The notes beneath the pieces were generated by a model. The model was not told the DNA's origin, did not search any database, and saw only the letters and a program-made list of their open reading frames with translations. A stretch of 64,000 bases of DNA from CAWDPQ01 sp049642465 (GTDB taxonomy: Bacteria; Acidobacteriota; Vicinamibacteria; Vicinamibacterales; 2-12-FULL-66-21): positions 62,001 through 126,000 of the forward strand of contig JBAROV010000137.1 in NCBI GenBank assembly GCA_049642465.1, given 5' to 3'. The position numbers were made by a program, and so were the translations under genes. Below, piece after piece: positions 25,834 through 35,177 of this stretch (position 1 is the first letter of the stretch; each line of letters opens with the position of its first letter).

Positions 25834-28315
25834 ACTCCACCCGAACGAACGCGGCGCGCCTCGGCGGGGGCATCGGCGAATTGGCGCCGCGGACCGAGCG
25901 CCAGATGATCTCGTTCAGCTCCAGTTCCGGCGCGAGGTCGGCTTCACGCAGGTTCATGCGCATCGATGCTTCGGCGCCCCAGGCCGTGGACGCGTTTCGT
26001 TCGTCAGTGCGGACGCGGGCGGGGAGAGCTTTGTACGGCGTCGTATCCGGCGTAGGCTGAAACGCGTTGTACATCGGCGTCGCTGCGGCGTCGTACTGCG
26101 ACATCGGCTCGAGACCGAGAATCAACTCCATCGTCCTCAGCATCCCCGACGTCGTGTAGAGCGTGCCGTCAACCGCGCGCCGCTTCGAGAACGGGCTGAT
26201 CGCGAACGCCGGCGATCTGTGCGCATCCACATGATCCGGTCCATTCTGCGCATCGTCCTCGAGGACGAAGATCGCGGATTCCTTCCAGAAACGACTCTGC
26301 GAAATCGCTTCGACGACGCGCCCCAGGGCGACGTCGTTTTCCGCCACCATCGACGTCGGCGTCCATGCGCCTGGCTGCGTGCCGGAGGTGTGATCGTTGC
26401 CGAGGCGGATGATGTTCAGGCGCGGCAGGTCGCCAGTCTTCTCGAACTGCCGGAATTCCTTGAGCCAGACGTCCACGCGCGCATTGTCGGGAATATTCAG
26501 GTCCCACGGCGGATACTCGGGATGGACGAGCCCCTGCAGGCCAGGCACCGAGGCGACGACCCGCTTCGTTTGCGGATCCCGGTGCGCGAACTCACCGTAA
26601 CTGCGAACGCTCACGCCCGCGCGCTTTGCCATGTCCCAGATGTATCCCTGCGGCGGCGCGGACAGGTTGCCGTACGGATTGCGATTCTTTCCGCCTCCTT
26701 CACTCATGTAGATACCGCCGCGCCGGCCGTAATTCGTCGGCCAGATCTTTTCGACGACGTCCGTGGCGTAGGCGCCGGTGGAGAAGGCGTGGCCGTCGTA
26801 GCTGACCTCGGCGTCAACGTAGAAGTTGTCGAGCAGCACGAACTCGCGCGCCAGCGCGTGCGCGTTGGGTGTGATGTTTTCGCCAAACAGGGTCAGCGTC
26901 GAATCGCCATTCCCGTGCGGCAGGTCACCAAGAACCTGATCGTAGGTGCGGTTCTCACGAATGACGTAGAAGACGTGCTTGATCGGGGAGGGTTTGCCAA
27001 CCTCGGCTGGAATCGGAGAATCGACCGGTGCACCCGCCGGCGTGAGCTTTGTCTTGTCGTCGTAGGGTGTGACCTCGTACACGCGTTTCGTCATAGCCTC
27101 GAGCGTCGGCCCGTCGGGCGTGGCGATTTCTGTGAGCGCGCCCTGCAGCATCTGGCCGATGAACTGTCCGTCGGCGGCGCGCGCACCAGGTTGCGGACCT
27201 CTGGGATTTGCGGATGGAGAAAGCCCTTTGCCACTCAACACGAATATCCGTTTCCCCTCTCGATCGAACGACACGCTCGTCGGATACCAGCCGGTCGGGA
27301 TGAATCCGCGCACGCGGCTGGCGCCGGGCGTCGAGATATCGACAACGGCGACGGTATTGTTGTCGGCATTCGCCACCAGCAGCGTGCGGCCGTCTGGCGA
27401 AAGCGCCAGCGCATTCGGTGTCGTCCCGGGCGGCGCTTTCGGGTAGAGGGCCACGCCGATCTGTTCCGTCGCACGTTGCGCCTGCAGATCGATCGCCCAG
27501 ACGGCATTGGTGTTCGCGCACGCCACGAACAATCGTGAACCATCCCGTGACTGCAGCATCGCGTTCGGATGCTCTCCAACTGGGATCTCGCCGCGCGCCT
27601 CGAGCCTCGTCGCGTCGAAGGCCAGGACCTTCGCGCCGCCCCAGAGCGAAACAAACACCAGCCGGCCGTCGGCAGAGGTGAGCGCCGAGTAGGGTTCGGC
27701 GTCGAGCTTGACCGTCCGAATCACCCGATGCTTCGCAAGATCGATCATCGACAGCGCCGTCCCGAGCACGTGCACGGCAAACAAACGATTGCCATCCTGC
27801 GAAACCGCAATGCCGCCGATGAACCCGGAATCCTCGAGCGTGGCAAACGTCGGCCGAAGCGCCGGCGCTCCAAGCCGCACGTTCGGACCTTCCTTCAGGG
27901 TTTCACCGTTCCACGCGAATTCCTTGACGACGTTTTGCGCGGCGCCGGAGGAGTAGAGCCGCTTGCCGTCGGGGTGCCACGCGAGCCCGAGCCAGGCGTG
28001 ATCCACGGGCACCGTGGCTTTGATGTAGAAGTTCGTCGTATCGAAGACCGTCAGCGTCGGCCGTGACCAGCCATTGTTGGTCACGATGAGATAGCGACCG
28101 TCGGGAGACCACACCATGTTGAGCGGCAGATCGCCAATGGACGAATGCCGTCCGGCGGGCGCAATGCGCCAGCCGTTCGGCAGCTGTGTAATCCCCCGGC
28201 CAAGACTGCCCGGACGCCGGGGTGCCTCCGCACCACGCTGGGCGATCGAGACTAAGCCGGAAGTCGCAGTGGTGAGGGCAAGGGCAAGGAACCAAAACGC
28301 AGTCGCTCGACGCAT
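25832..28315 (-). CDS. Exported beta-propeller and phosphoesterase fusion
   Basis: An 827-residue protein with a signal peptide. Residues about 45-390 are YVTN-type propeller repeats (WSPDGRYLIVTNN, WHPDGKRLY, LSPDGRTLLVANADNN). The C-terminal half is a phosphoesterase of the phospholipase C/acid phosphatase type, with VIRENRTYDQVLGD, the NFYVDAEVSYDGH region, and LEDDAQNGPDHVDAHR carrying Asp and His ligands. It probably hydrolyses phosphate esters outside the cytoplasm. The minus strand reads TACTAT at 28323-28328, 7 bases before the ATG. The stop overlaps the GGCACCTT repeat. Confidence 0.88.
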   Translation of the reverse strand: MRRATAFWFLALALTTATSGLVSIAQRGAEAPRRPGSLGRGITQLPNGWRIAPAGRHSSIGDLPLNMVWSPDGRYLIVTNNGWSRPTLTVFDTTNFYIKATVPVDHAWLGLAWHPDGKRLYSSGAAQNVVKEFAWNGETLKEGPNVRLGAPALRPTFATLEDSGFIGGIAVSQDGNRLFAVHVLGTALSMIDLAKHRVIRTVKLDAEPYSALTSADGRLVFVSLWGGAKVLAFDATRLEARGEIPVGEHPNAMLQSRDGSRLFVACANTNAVWAIDLQAQRATEQIGVALYPKAPPGTTPNALALSPDGRTLLVANADNNTVAVVDISTPGASRVRGFIPTGWYPTSVSFDREGKRIFVLSGKGLSPSANPRGPQPGARAADGQFIGQMLQGALTEIATPDGPTLEAMTKRVYEVTPYDDKTKLTPAGAPVDSPIPAEVGKPSPIKHVFYVIRENRTYDQVLGDLPHGNGDSTLTLFGENITPNAHALAREFVLLDNFYVDAEVSYDGHAFSTGAYATDVVEKIWPTNYGRRGGIYMSEGGGKNRNPYGNLSAPPQGYIWDMAKRAGVSVRSYGEFAHRDPQTKRVVASVPGLQGLVHPEYPPWDLNIPDNARVDVWLKEFRQFEKTGDLPRLNIIRLGNDHTSGTQPGAWTPTSMVAENDVALGRVVEAISQSRFWKESAIFVLEDDAQNGPDHVDAHRSPAFAISPFSKRRAVDGTLYTTSGMLRTMELILGLEPMSQYDAAATPMYNAFQPTPDTTPYKALPARVRTDERNASTAWGAEASMRMNLREADLAPELELNEIIWRSVRGANSPMPPPRRAAFVRVE

Positions 28316-28350
28316 GCGGAAGATAGTAGTCGACTTCGCCGTCGCAGTCC

Positions 28351-28380
28351 GGGAGAACGGGAGTTCGGGAGGACGGGAGC
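28351..28380. repeat. Tandem GGGAG(R/T)(A/T)C octamers
   Basis: Three 8-bp units, GGGAGAAC, GGGAGTTC and GGGAGGAC, then GGGAGC, upstream of the divergent phosphoesterase and DPP-IV-like genes. Confidence 0.9.
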
Positions 28381-28440
28381 GCCTGCGGCCCGATCGACTT
28401 GGACGTCAAACCCCGATCACACTGGACGCTCCGACGGCCT

Positions 28441-28520
28441 TCACGACGAACACGAAGACTCGACGAACACGAAGGATTTAAATTGGCGTCGTGTTCTTCG
28501 TGTCGTCGTGTTCTTCGTGA
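28441..28520. repeat. Long imperfect inverted repeat made of direct repeats
   Basis: The left half carries CGACGAACACGAAG twice (28444-28457, 28461-28474). The right half carries GTCGTGTTCTTCGTG twice (28488-28502, 28505-28519). The halves are near reverse complements around an AT-rich centre, GATTTAAATT. It occupies the gap between divergent genes, which otherwise holds nothing I can support. It may act as a hairpin, an operator or simply be an expanded repeat. Confidence 0.85.
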
Positions 28521-28628
28521 TGGCGCCGAAGGCGTGGCGCGGGGCCTTGTTCGGTTGCAGGCGGACAGCGGTCGGATGTGACAGTACGGCTCGCGCCATC
28601 TGTGCGGCGTACGCTAATGTTTCAATCC

Positions 28629-30920
28629 ATGCGCCGCACACTTTCTGTTCCCGCATTACTCATCGCCGTCCTCGCGATCTCTGCGCTCCACGCGCAAAGC
28701 CGCCGAACCTCCGAGCTGAGTGACCAAATCGATCGGATCTTCAAGGAGCGCCTCTACTCGGCGCCAAGATTTGGTCCGGCGCGCTGGATGCCGGATGGTG
28801 TCGCATACGCAATCGTCGAGGAGGCGAAGGGCGGTGGATCGGAGATCGTCCGGTACGACGCGGCATCAGGGAAACGCGGCGTGCTCGTTTCGGCCACGCG
28901 GCTGGTCCCCGCGGGGAAAAAGGAACCGTTGGAGATTGAGGACTACGCGTGGTCGCCGGACGGCAAGCGGTTGCTCATCTTCACCAATACGCAAAAAGTG
29001 TGGCGCGATAACACCCGCGGCGATTACTGGATCCTCGAGGTGGCGTCGGGCGCGTTGAAGAAGATCGGCGGGCGGGCACCGGAATCGTCGCTCATGTTTG
29101 CGAAGTTTTCCCCCGACAGCACGCGCGTCGGATACGTCCAGGGAAATAACGTCTACGTCGAGCGGCTGTCTGATGGAAAGATCGTGCAGCTCACGCGAGA
29201 TGGATCGCCGACCACGATCAACGGCACCTCGGATTGGGTGTACGAGGAAGAGCTTTCTCTGCGCGACTGTTTCAAGTGGAGCCCCGATGGCAAGAACATC
29301 GCCTATTGGCAGTTCGATACCACCGGTGTCGGCATCTACTCGCTGATCGATAACACGACGAACCTCTATCCGACGATCACGCGCTATCCCTATCCGAAGG
29401 TTGGCACCACGAATTCCGCCGTCCGCATCGGCATCGTTCCGGCAAACGGCGGCAAAACACGATGGCTGAAAACACCCGGCGACCCGCGGAACTCATATCT
29501 GGCAACGCTCGACTGGGTGGACGCGAATACCGTCGCGATGCAGCAGCTCAATCGCCTCCAGAACCGCAATGATTTCCTGCTCGGCGACGTACGCACGGGG
29601 AGCGTCGCGCTGACGTTTCGCGACGAGTCGAAAACGTGGGTCGAGTTCATGCCCGAAATCGAATGGATCGACGAGGGACGCGCGTATCTTTGGGTCAGCG
29701 AGCGCGACGGCTGGCGGCACATCTATCGGGTGCCAAGGCCGACAGCAGCCATGACGTCAAACGGCGACGGTGCGACTCAGCTCGTCGAGCCCACGCTGAT
29801 CACTCGCTTCGATGCGGATGTGATGGACGTCGCGGGCATAGACGAGGCATCCAGAACGGTGTATTTCAGAGCGTCGCCGAAAAACGCCATCGAACGCTAT
29901 CTCTATCGCGCGCCGCTCGACGGGTCGAAGCCTCCCGAGCGCGTGACGCCCGCCGATCAAACTGGAGCGCACGTCTACGAGCTGGCGCCGGGCGGCCATC
30001 TCGCGTTCCACACCGCATCCGCCTTCGATCGTCCAACCCGCATGGACGTCGTCGAACTGCCGTCGCATCGGTCGCTCCGGGCGCTCACTGATCCTGCGGC
30101 CCTCGAGAAGAAGCTCGAGCCGATTCTCGAACGCAAGGTCGAGTTCTTCACCGTAGACATCGGCGAAGGCGTGACGCTCGACGCCTGGATGCTCAAGCCG
30201 TCCACCTTCAGCGCCACGAGAAAATACCCCGTGATCGTCCACGTTTATGGCGAGCCGTTCGGACTCACCGTGACGAATTCGTGGAGCGGCTCGTCGGGTC
30301 TCTTTCATCGCGCGCTCGCCGACGCCGGCTACATCGTCGTGAGCTTCGAAAACCGCGGAACGCCCGCACCCAAAGGCGCGGCATGGCGAAAGATGGTCTA
30401 CGGAAGCGTCGGCAACTTGTCGTCGAAAGATCAGGCAGCGGCAATCCGCGCTTTGGCGGCCAAGCATTCGTTCATCGATCCTGCTCGCATCGGTATGTGG
30501 GGATGGAGCGGCGGCGGGACCAACACGCTCAACGCAATGTTCCGCTTTCCCGACGTGTATGCCGTCGGCGTCGCGGTTGCGCCCGTTCCCGATCAGAAGC
30601 TCTACGACACGATCTATCAGGAACGCTACATGGGTTTACCGACGGATAACGCCGACGGCTACCGCCTCGGCTCCGCCATCAATTTCGCCGAAGGCTTGAA
30701 CGGAAAACTTCTGATCGTCCATGGCTCTGGAGACGACAACGTGCACTATCAAGGTACCGAACGCCTCGTGAACCGGCTCGTGGCACTTGGGAAGCCGTTC
30801 GATTTGATGGTCTATCCGAACCGCACGCACGCCATCTCCGAAGGTCCTGGCACCACTCCCCACGTCTACCAACTCATCGCGCGGTACTTCGTGGAACACC
30901 TCCCGCCGACACAGGACTGA
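28629..30920 (+). CDS. Exported dipeptidyl peptidase IV-type S9 peptidase
   Basis: A 763-residue protein with a signal peptide (about residues 1-22) and a DPP-IV N-terminal propeller. The propeller includes the DWVYEEE motif, whose acidic pair (Glu206/Glu207) holds the free amino terminus of substrates in DPP-IV. The hydrolase triad is Ser627 in GWSGGG, Asp702 in GSGDDNVH, and His734 in NRTHAIS. The usual Tyr of GWSYGG is Gly here. It removes dipeptides, probably Xaa-Pro, outside the cytoplasm. ATGs at 28617 and 28629 are both possible; the latter gives the cleaner signal peptide. Confidence 0.92.
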   Translation: MRRTLSVPALLIAVLAISALHAQSRRTSELSDQIDRIFKERLYSAPRFGPARWMPDGVAYAIVEEAKGGGSEIVRYDAASGKRGVLVSATRLVPAGKKEPLEIEDYAWSPDGKRLLIFTNTQKVWRDNTRGDYWILEVASGALKKIGGRAPESSLMFAKFSPDSTRVGYVQGNNVYVERLSDGKIVQLTRDGSPTTINGTSDWVYEEELSLRDCFKWSPDGKNIAYWQFDTTGVGIYSLIDNTTNLYPTITRYPYPKVGTTNSAVRIGIVPANGGKTRWLKTPGDPRNSYLATLDWVDANTVAMQQLNRLQNRNDFLLGDVRTGSVALTFRDESKTWVEFMPEIEWIDEGRAYLWVSERDGWRHIYRVPRPTAAMTSNGDGATQLVEPTLITRFDADVMDVAGIDEASRTVYFRASPKNAIERYLYRAPLDGSKPPERVTPADQTGAHVYELAPGGHLAFHTASAFDRPTRMDVVELPSHRSLRALTDPAALEKKLEPILERKVEFFTVDIGEGVTLDAWMLKPSTFSATRKYPVIVHVYGEPFGLTVTNSWSGSSGLFHRALADAGYIVVSFENRGTPAPKGAAWRKMVYGSVGNLSSKDQAAAIRALAAKHSFIDPARIGMWGWSGGGTNTLNAMFRFPDVYAVGVAVAPVPDQKLYDTIYQERYMGLPTDNADGYRLGSAINFAEGLNGKLLIVHGSGDDNVHYQGTERLVNRLVALGKPFDLMVYPNRTHAISEGPGTTPHVYQLIARYFVEHLPPTQD

Positions 30921-30925
30921 CGGCT

Positions 30926-31171
30926 GTGGTTGGTTCCCCCGCGATCGCGGCGGTCGTCGCCCACGTCAGCTTCTGGGCCCTGATTGCGTGGGGCTGGTAC
31001 ACCCGCGAGCTGGGGCCGAAAGGGGTGATGGCGTTTCTTCTCCTCTGGACCGCCGGCCTCTTCGGTCTGCCGTACGCTCCTTACGGCGCCGCCCTCTTTC
31101 CGTCGTACGTGGCGTTGCTCGACGTGGCGCTCGTTTTGACGGTTTTTAAAGGCGATGTACCGGTTTCATAG
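30926..31171 (+). CDS. Small three-helix membrane protein, unknown
   Basis: An 81-residue protein with three hydrophobic segments (about residues 5-23, 34-50 and 57-74). It begins with GTG 5 bases after the DPP-IV-like stop, so it is probably cotranscribed. No family recognised; the last seven residues are polar. Confidence 0.55.
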   Translation: MVGSPAIAAVVAHVSFWALIAWGWYTRELGPKGVMAFLLLWTAGLFGLPYAPYGAALFPSYVALLDVALVLTVFKGDVPVS

Positions 31172-31224
31172 CCCCCAATCCCGTCCTTCCGTTCTGCGTG
31201 ACCTCCCCTGTCACACGTCCGGAT

Positions 31225-31230
31225 TACGCT
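31225..31230 (+). promoter_or_regulatory. TACGCT -10-like element before the DUF2130 gene
   Basis: TACGCT lies 6 bases before the ATG at 31237 with no ribosome-binding site. This supports the 31237 start over the in-frame start at 31198. Confidence 0.4.
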
Positions 31231-31236
31231 GAATCC

Positions 31237-32376
31237 ATGATCGAACACTCCCTCTCGTGTCCGAATTGCGGCAAGGCCATCGAATTGACCCATGCGCTGC
31301 GCGCAGAGATCGAGGACTCACTTCGTCAGCAGTTCGACGAACGGGTAGAGATGGAAGTCGCCCGAGCGCGGGAGGAGGCGCTGAAAGCAGCGGAGCGGAA
31401 GATAGCGCACGAGATTGTGGCGTTGAAGGAGCAGGTGAGCGAACAGACGAGGGCGCTGGACGAAGCGCGGCGTCAGGAACTCGCCCTCCGGAAGCGAGAG
31501 CGCGAGTTGGAGCGCCGGCAGGAGGAGCTCGAGCTCACCGTCAGTCGCGAGCTCGACAAAGAACGCGCCCGGATCTTCGCGGAAGCGCAGGAGCGCATCG
31601 CCGACCAGCATCGGCTCAAGGACGCGGAGAAGGAGCGGCAGCTTGCCGATCTTCGGCATCAGATCGAGGACTTGAAGCGCAGAGCGGAGCAGGGTTCGCA
31701 GCAGTTGCAGGGGGAAGCAGGGGAGTGCGAGCTTGAAGCGGTCCTCCGCAGCACGTTTCCAACCGACGATGTGAGGGCGGTGGCACAGGGAGTGAGGGGT
31801 GCGGACCTGCATCAGCTCGTGATCGACAACCGCGGCGTGCGGTGTGCCGCGATACTGTGGGAGTGCAAGAACGCCAGGAATTGGAGTGACACCTGGATTG
31901 CGAAGCTGAAAGGCGATCAGCGGTCGCTCAATGCCGATGTCGCGGTGCTCGTGACCGCGTCACTGCCGAAGGCCTGCACGCGTTTCGGCCTGGTCGATGG
32001 TGTGCTCGTGTGTGATTTCGCGAGCGCCGCCGGTATTGCGGCAATCGTCCGAGCGAATCTGCTCCAGCTCAGCCATGCCCGCAACGCCGCCATTAATAAA
32101 GGAGAGAAGCTGGAGCTGCTGCACCGCTATTTGTCGGGCGTGGCCTTCCGTCAGCGCGTCGAGGCGGTCGTTGAATCGTTTGCCGCGATGCGCGCGGACC
32201 TCGAACAGGAGCGCCGCGCCGCTGAACGATCCTGGTCCCGCCGCGCCCGGCAGATAGACGCCGTCACGCTCGGGATTGCCGGGATGTATGGTGACTTACA
32301 GGGCCTCGTGCCCGCGCTGCCGTCCATCCCGATGCTCGAATTGCCCGGCGAGGAGAGAATCGAGGATATTGCCTAG
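31237..32376 (+). CDS. DUF2130 family coiled-coil protein
   Basis: A 379-residue cytoplasmic protein. The N-terminus has a CPNCGK pair that could bind zinc with other ligands. Residues 25-155 are a long charged coiled coil (runs of Glu, Arg, Gln). The DUF2130 domain follows, with ILWECKNARNWSDTWIAKLK at about residues 205-225; that segment resembles a nuclease-like E.K core. DUF2130 proteins are widespread; a nuclease-fold role is suggested but untested. The C-terminal 60 residues are helical. Confidence 0.85.
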   Translation: MIEHSLSCPNCGKAIELTHALRAEIEDSLRQQFDERVEMEVARAREEALKAAERKIAHEIVALKEQVSEQTRALDEARRQELALRKRERELERRQEELELTVSRELDKERARIFAEAQERIADQHRLKDAEKERQLADLRHQIEDLKRRAEQGSQQLQGEAGECELEAVLRSTFPTDDVRAVAQGVRGADLHQLVIDNRGVRCAAILWECKNARNWSDTWIAKLKGDQRSLNADVAVLVTASLPKACTRFGLVDGVLVCDFASAAGIAAIVRANLLQLSHARNAAINKGEKLELLHRYLSGVAFRQRVEAVVESFAAMRADLEQERRAAERSWSRRARQIDAVTLGIAGMYGDLQGLVPALPSIPMLELPGEERIEDIA

Positions 32377-32416
32377 GTAGCCCCCGTTTTCGCGCTCTGC
32401 GCTACGGCGCGGCAAG

Positions 32417-32460
32417 CCGAGTCCCGAATCCCGGGCCCCGAGCCCGGAGCCCGGTATAAT
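32417..32460 (+). repeat. Five CCGAGTC-type heptamers running into a TATAAT -10
   Basis: Degenerate 7-bp units CCGAGTC, CCGAATC, CCGGGCC, CCGAGCC and CGGAGCC (32417-32451) abut CGG then TATAAT (32455-32460). The TATAAT is a good -10 for the S9 gene starting at 32485, and the repeat takes the place of the -35 region. Confidence 0.8.
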
Positions 32461-32484
32461 CCCCCCACCCCCGAAGGAGGTTTT

Positions 32485-34485
32485 ATGATGCGCCGCCCCG
32501 CGCTTTTCGCGGTTGCGATCCTTGCCGTCGCTACGAGCGTTCAGACCGCCGACTCGAAGTGGACGCCCGATCTGCTGTTGAAAGTGAAACGTGTCGGCTC
32601 AGTCATTCCTTCCCCCGACGCTTCACGTGTCGCCTTCACGGTTTCCCAAGCGGTGATGGAAGGAGAGAAGAGCGAGTGGTTGACGCACATCCACGTTGCG
32701 GGTGGCGATGCGTCGGGTTCGTACCAGCTGACTCGCGGCGACAAATCGGCAACCTCTCCGCGCTGGTCGCCCGACAGCCAGTCGCTCGCGTTTCTTTCTC
32801 AGCGGGGCGGAGACAAGAACAATATTTTCGTGATTCGCGTGGCGGGGGGCGAGGCGGAGCAGATCACGTCCGAGAAGGCGTCGATTAGTTCGTTCGAGTG
32901 GGCGCCGGATGGGAAGTCGGTTGCCTTCGTGATGCCGGAGCCGAAATCCGAAGACGAACAGAAGGCCGACAAGGAAAAGCGCGACGTTCGCGTGATCGAC
33001 GACAACGACAAGCTCGCCAGTCTCTACACCGTCGCCCTTGCGAAAGACCAGGATGGCAAGCGGCCGGCGAAAAGGTTGAACACCGGCAAGGTCCACGTGA
33101 CCGCGATCGACTGGGCGCCGGACTCCTCAGCCATCGTCTTCTCGCATCAGGCCTCGTCCAAAGTGTTCGACCAGCAGGATCTTTCGATCGCGCGCGTCGA
33201 TGGCGGCGAACCAACGAAGCTGGTCGCGACGAAGGCGGACGAATCAGGCGCGGCCTACTCCCGCGACGGCCGATCGATCGCCTACGTGACCACCGACGAT
33301 CCGCCGACGTGGGGGTTCACCGGGTGGGTACGCGTCGTTCCGGCCACGGGCGGCACGCCTCGGTCTCTGGCGATGACGTTTGATGAGCAGCCTGACATTC
33401 TGGGCTGGTCCGTCGACAACCGCTCGCTCATCGTGGCCGAAACCCAGAACACTGTCGGACGGATTTTCTCCCTGCCAGCAGATGGAGGTCCGGCGACGCC
33501 AATCAGCGGGACGGACGTCAATGTCACCGGCCCCATGGTAAACACGACCGGTAACGCCGTGGGCTTCGTGCACTCGTGGTCCGACAAGGCGCCCGAGGCG
33601 TATCTGTCCCGTCTCCAGCCGTTCGGCGCCAAGCAAGTGGCCACGGTGCAGGCGATTCCTGCGGATGCGCCGATCGGCCGCACCGAGGTGCTCCGATGGA
33701 AAGCGGCGGATGGAATGGACATCGAGGGTCTGCTCACGTATCCAGTTGGCTATGAGAAAGGACGCAAGGTGCCGCTCCTTGTGGTGGTCCATGGCGGGCC
33801 GGCCGGCGTCTTCATGCAATCGTTTGTCGGGATGCCCAGTCCCTATCCAGTGACGGCCTTCGCCGAGCGCGGCTATTCCGTCTTGCGTGTCAACCCGCGC
33901 GGCAGCAGCGGCTACGGACGCAAGTTCAGATACGCAAACTATCGGGACTGGGGCGGCGGCGACTACCGCGACATCATGGCTGGTGTGGATCACGTCATCA
34001 GCATGGGCGTCGCCGATCCCGATCGTCTCGGCATCATGGGCTGGAGTTACGGCGGCTACATGACGTCCTGGGTCATCACGCAGACCAAGCGCTTCAAAGC
34101 CGCATCCGTCGGCGCGGGCGTCACCAATCTCATGAGCTTCACGGGCACGGCCGACATCCCGGGATTCGTTCCCGATTATTTCGGTGGTGAGTACTGGGAC
34201 GTTTTCGATCGCTGGCGGGCCCGGTCGGCCATGTTCAACGTCAAGGGGGTCACCACGCCGACGCTGATTCAGCATGGCGAAGAAGACCGCCGCGTCCCCA
34301 TCTCGCAGGGCTACGAGCTTTACAACGCGCTGGTTCGGCAGGGCGTGACAACGAAGATGGTGGTCTACCCGCGGCAGCCGCACGGGCTGCAGGAGCCGAA
34401 GTTCATCAGGGATGCGATGGAGCGCAACCTCGAATGGTTCGACCGGTGGATCAAGGGCTCGAAGACTAGTTCGACCAGCTTCTGA
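32485..34485 (+). CDS. Exported S9 family acylaminoacyl/dipeptidyl peptidase
   Basis: A 666-residue protein. Signal peptide (1-22), propeller with TolB/WD40-like strands (WSPDSQSLAFLS, WAPDGKSVAFV), then the hydrolase with Ser521 in GWSYGG, Asp601 in GEEDRRVP and His633 in RQPHGL. The NPRGSSGYG oxyanion region is intact. This is the third S9 peptidase in 18 kb, of a different subfamily from the other two. A GGAGG site 5 bases before the ATG fixes the start; this gene has both a leader and a ribosome-binding site. Confidence 0.93.
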   Translation: MMRRPALFAVAILAVATSVQTADSKWTPDLLLKVKRVGSVIPSPDASRVAFTVSQAVMEGEKSEWLTHIHVAGGDASGSYQLTRGDKSATSPRWSPDSQSLAFLSQRGGDKNNIFVIRVAGGEAEQITSEKASISSFEWAPDGKSVAFVMPEPKSEDEQKADKEKRDVRVIDDNDKLASLYTVALAKDQDGKRPAKRLNTGKVHVTAIDWAPDSSAIVFSHQASSKVFDQQDLSIARVDGGEPTKLVATKADESGAAYSRDGRSIAYVTTDDPPTWGFTGWVRVVPATGGTPRSLAMTFDEQPDILGWSVDNRSLIVAETQNTVGRIFSLPADGGPATPISGTDVNVTGPMVNTTGNAVGFVHSWSDKAPEAYLSRLQPFGAKQVATVQAIPADAPIGRTEVLRWKAADGMDIEGLLTYPVGYEKGRKVPLLVVVHGGPAGVFMQSFVGMPSPYPVTAFAERGYSVLRVNPRGSSGYGRKFRYANYRDWGGGDYRDIMAGVDHVISMGVADPDRLGIMGWSYGGYMTSWVITQTKRFKAASVGAGVTNLMSFTGTADIPGFVPDYFGGEYWDVFDRWRARSAMFNVKGVTTPTLIQHGEEDRRVPISQGYELYNALVRQGVTTKMVVYPRQPHGLQEPKFIRDAMERNLEWFDRWIKGSKTSSTSF

Positions 34486-34583
34486 AGTCTTGGCGCTCGG
34501 CGTGCGCTCGGGATCGTGATGCCTGAGCGCCAGCCGGGCCAGCGATGAGCAACCAACTGACGAGCGTAAGCCCCGACTAGTGC

Positions 34584-34766
34584 TATACTTCCAAGGTCAG
34601 GTGGAAGACAGCAATCTGCTGTAGCCCGCGCCGAGCCGAATCGAGCCCTTCCGGCCTCGTTTCTCCCGCAACGTGAACGCTTAGCAAAGCAGCCGTCCAT
34701 CAATGATCCCGTCGGGATTACTCACTTGTCGGAAATGCCCCGGTAGGGGGCGGAAGAGAGACTGCA
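34584..34766 (+). promoter_or_regulatory. Likely promoter and long leader of the RRM gene
   Basis: TATACT at 34584-34589 is a plausible -10, giving a leader of about 170 bases, much longer than elsewhere in the window. The leader contains a small ATCCC-gtc-GGGAT hairpin (about 34706-34718) and ends with a purine-rich GGAAGAGAG ribosome-binding site. RNA-binding-protein genes often have regulated leaders, so autoregulation is a reasonable guess. Confidence 0.4.
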
Positions 34767-35084
34767 ATGGCTCGAAAACTGTACGTTGGCAATCTCCCGT
34801 TTGAAACGGGGGAGAACGATCTTCGGACCCTGTTCGAAGGTGCCGGCACCGTCGAGAGCGTCAACCTGGTGCGCGACATGGCCACCGGGCGCGCTCGAGG
34901 GTTTGCCTTCGTCGAAATGGCTTCGGACGCGGACGCCCAGAACGCGATCACGACGCTCAACAACCATCAATTCGGCGGGCGGAATCTGACGGTCAACGAA
35001 GCGCGGCCGAAACCCCAGGGCGGAGGCGGCGGCGGGTTCGGTGGCGGGGGCGGCAAAGGCCGGCGTCGCGAACCGCGCTGGTAG
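34767..35084 (+). CDS. Glycine-rich RRM RNA-binding protein
   Basis: A 105-residue protein: one RNA recognition motif (residues 1-80) with RNP2 KLYVGNLPF and RNP1 RARGFAFVEM, then a Gly-rich and basic tail. This matches the bacterial and cyanobacterial Rbp family, which bind single-stranded RNA and are often cold-induced. Length and layout are typical. Confidence 0.95.
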   Translation: MARKLYVGNLPFETGENDLRTLFEGAGTVESVNLVRDMATGRARGFAFVEMASDADAQNAITTLNNHQFGGRNLTVNEARPKPQGGGGGGFGGGGGKGRRREPRW

Positions 35085-35091
35085 GCAATCA

Positions 35092-35125
35092 CGTGCGACG
35101 TGCGCACCTCACCGCACGTCGCACG
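35092..35125. repeat. Perfect 13-bp inverted repeat
   Basis: CGTGCGACGTGCG (35092-35104) and CGCACGTCGCACG (35113-35125) are exact reverse complements with an 8-base loop. The element follows the RRM stop and is convergent with the CPBP gene. No T tract follows, so it may end transcription only partly or protect the 3-prime end. Confidence 0.85.
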
Positions 35126-35177
35126 CGACCGCCCGTTACCGGGTGAGTGCACGTGGCACGTGGTTCGGCGCTTCGCG

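Noticed and set aside
34520..34700. Possible tRNA or small RNA gene before the RRM gene
   Set aside because: No cloverleaf, TTCGA loop or CCA-type end can be drawn; only a small hairpin is visible.
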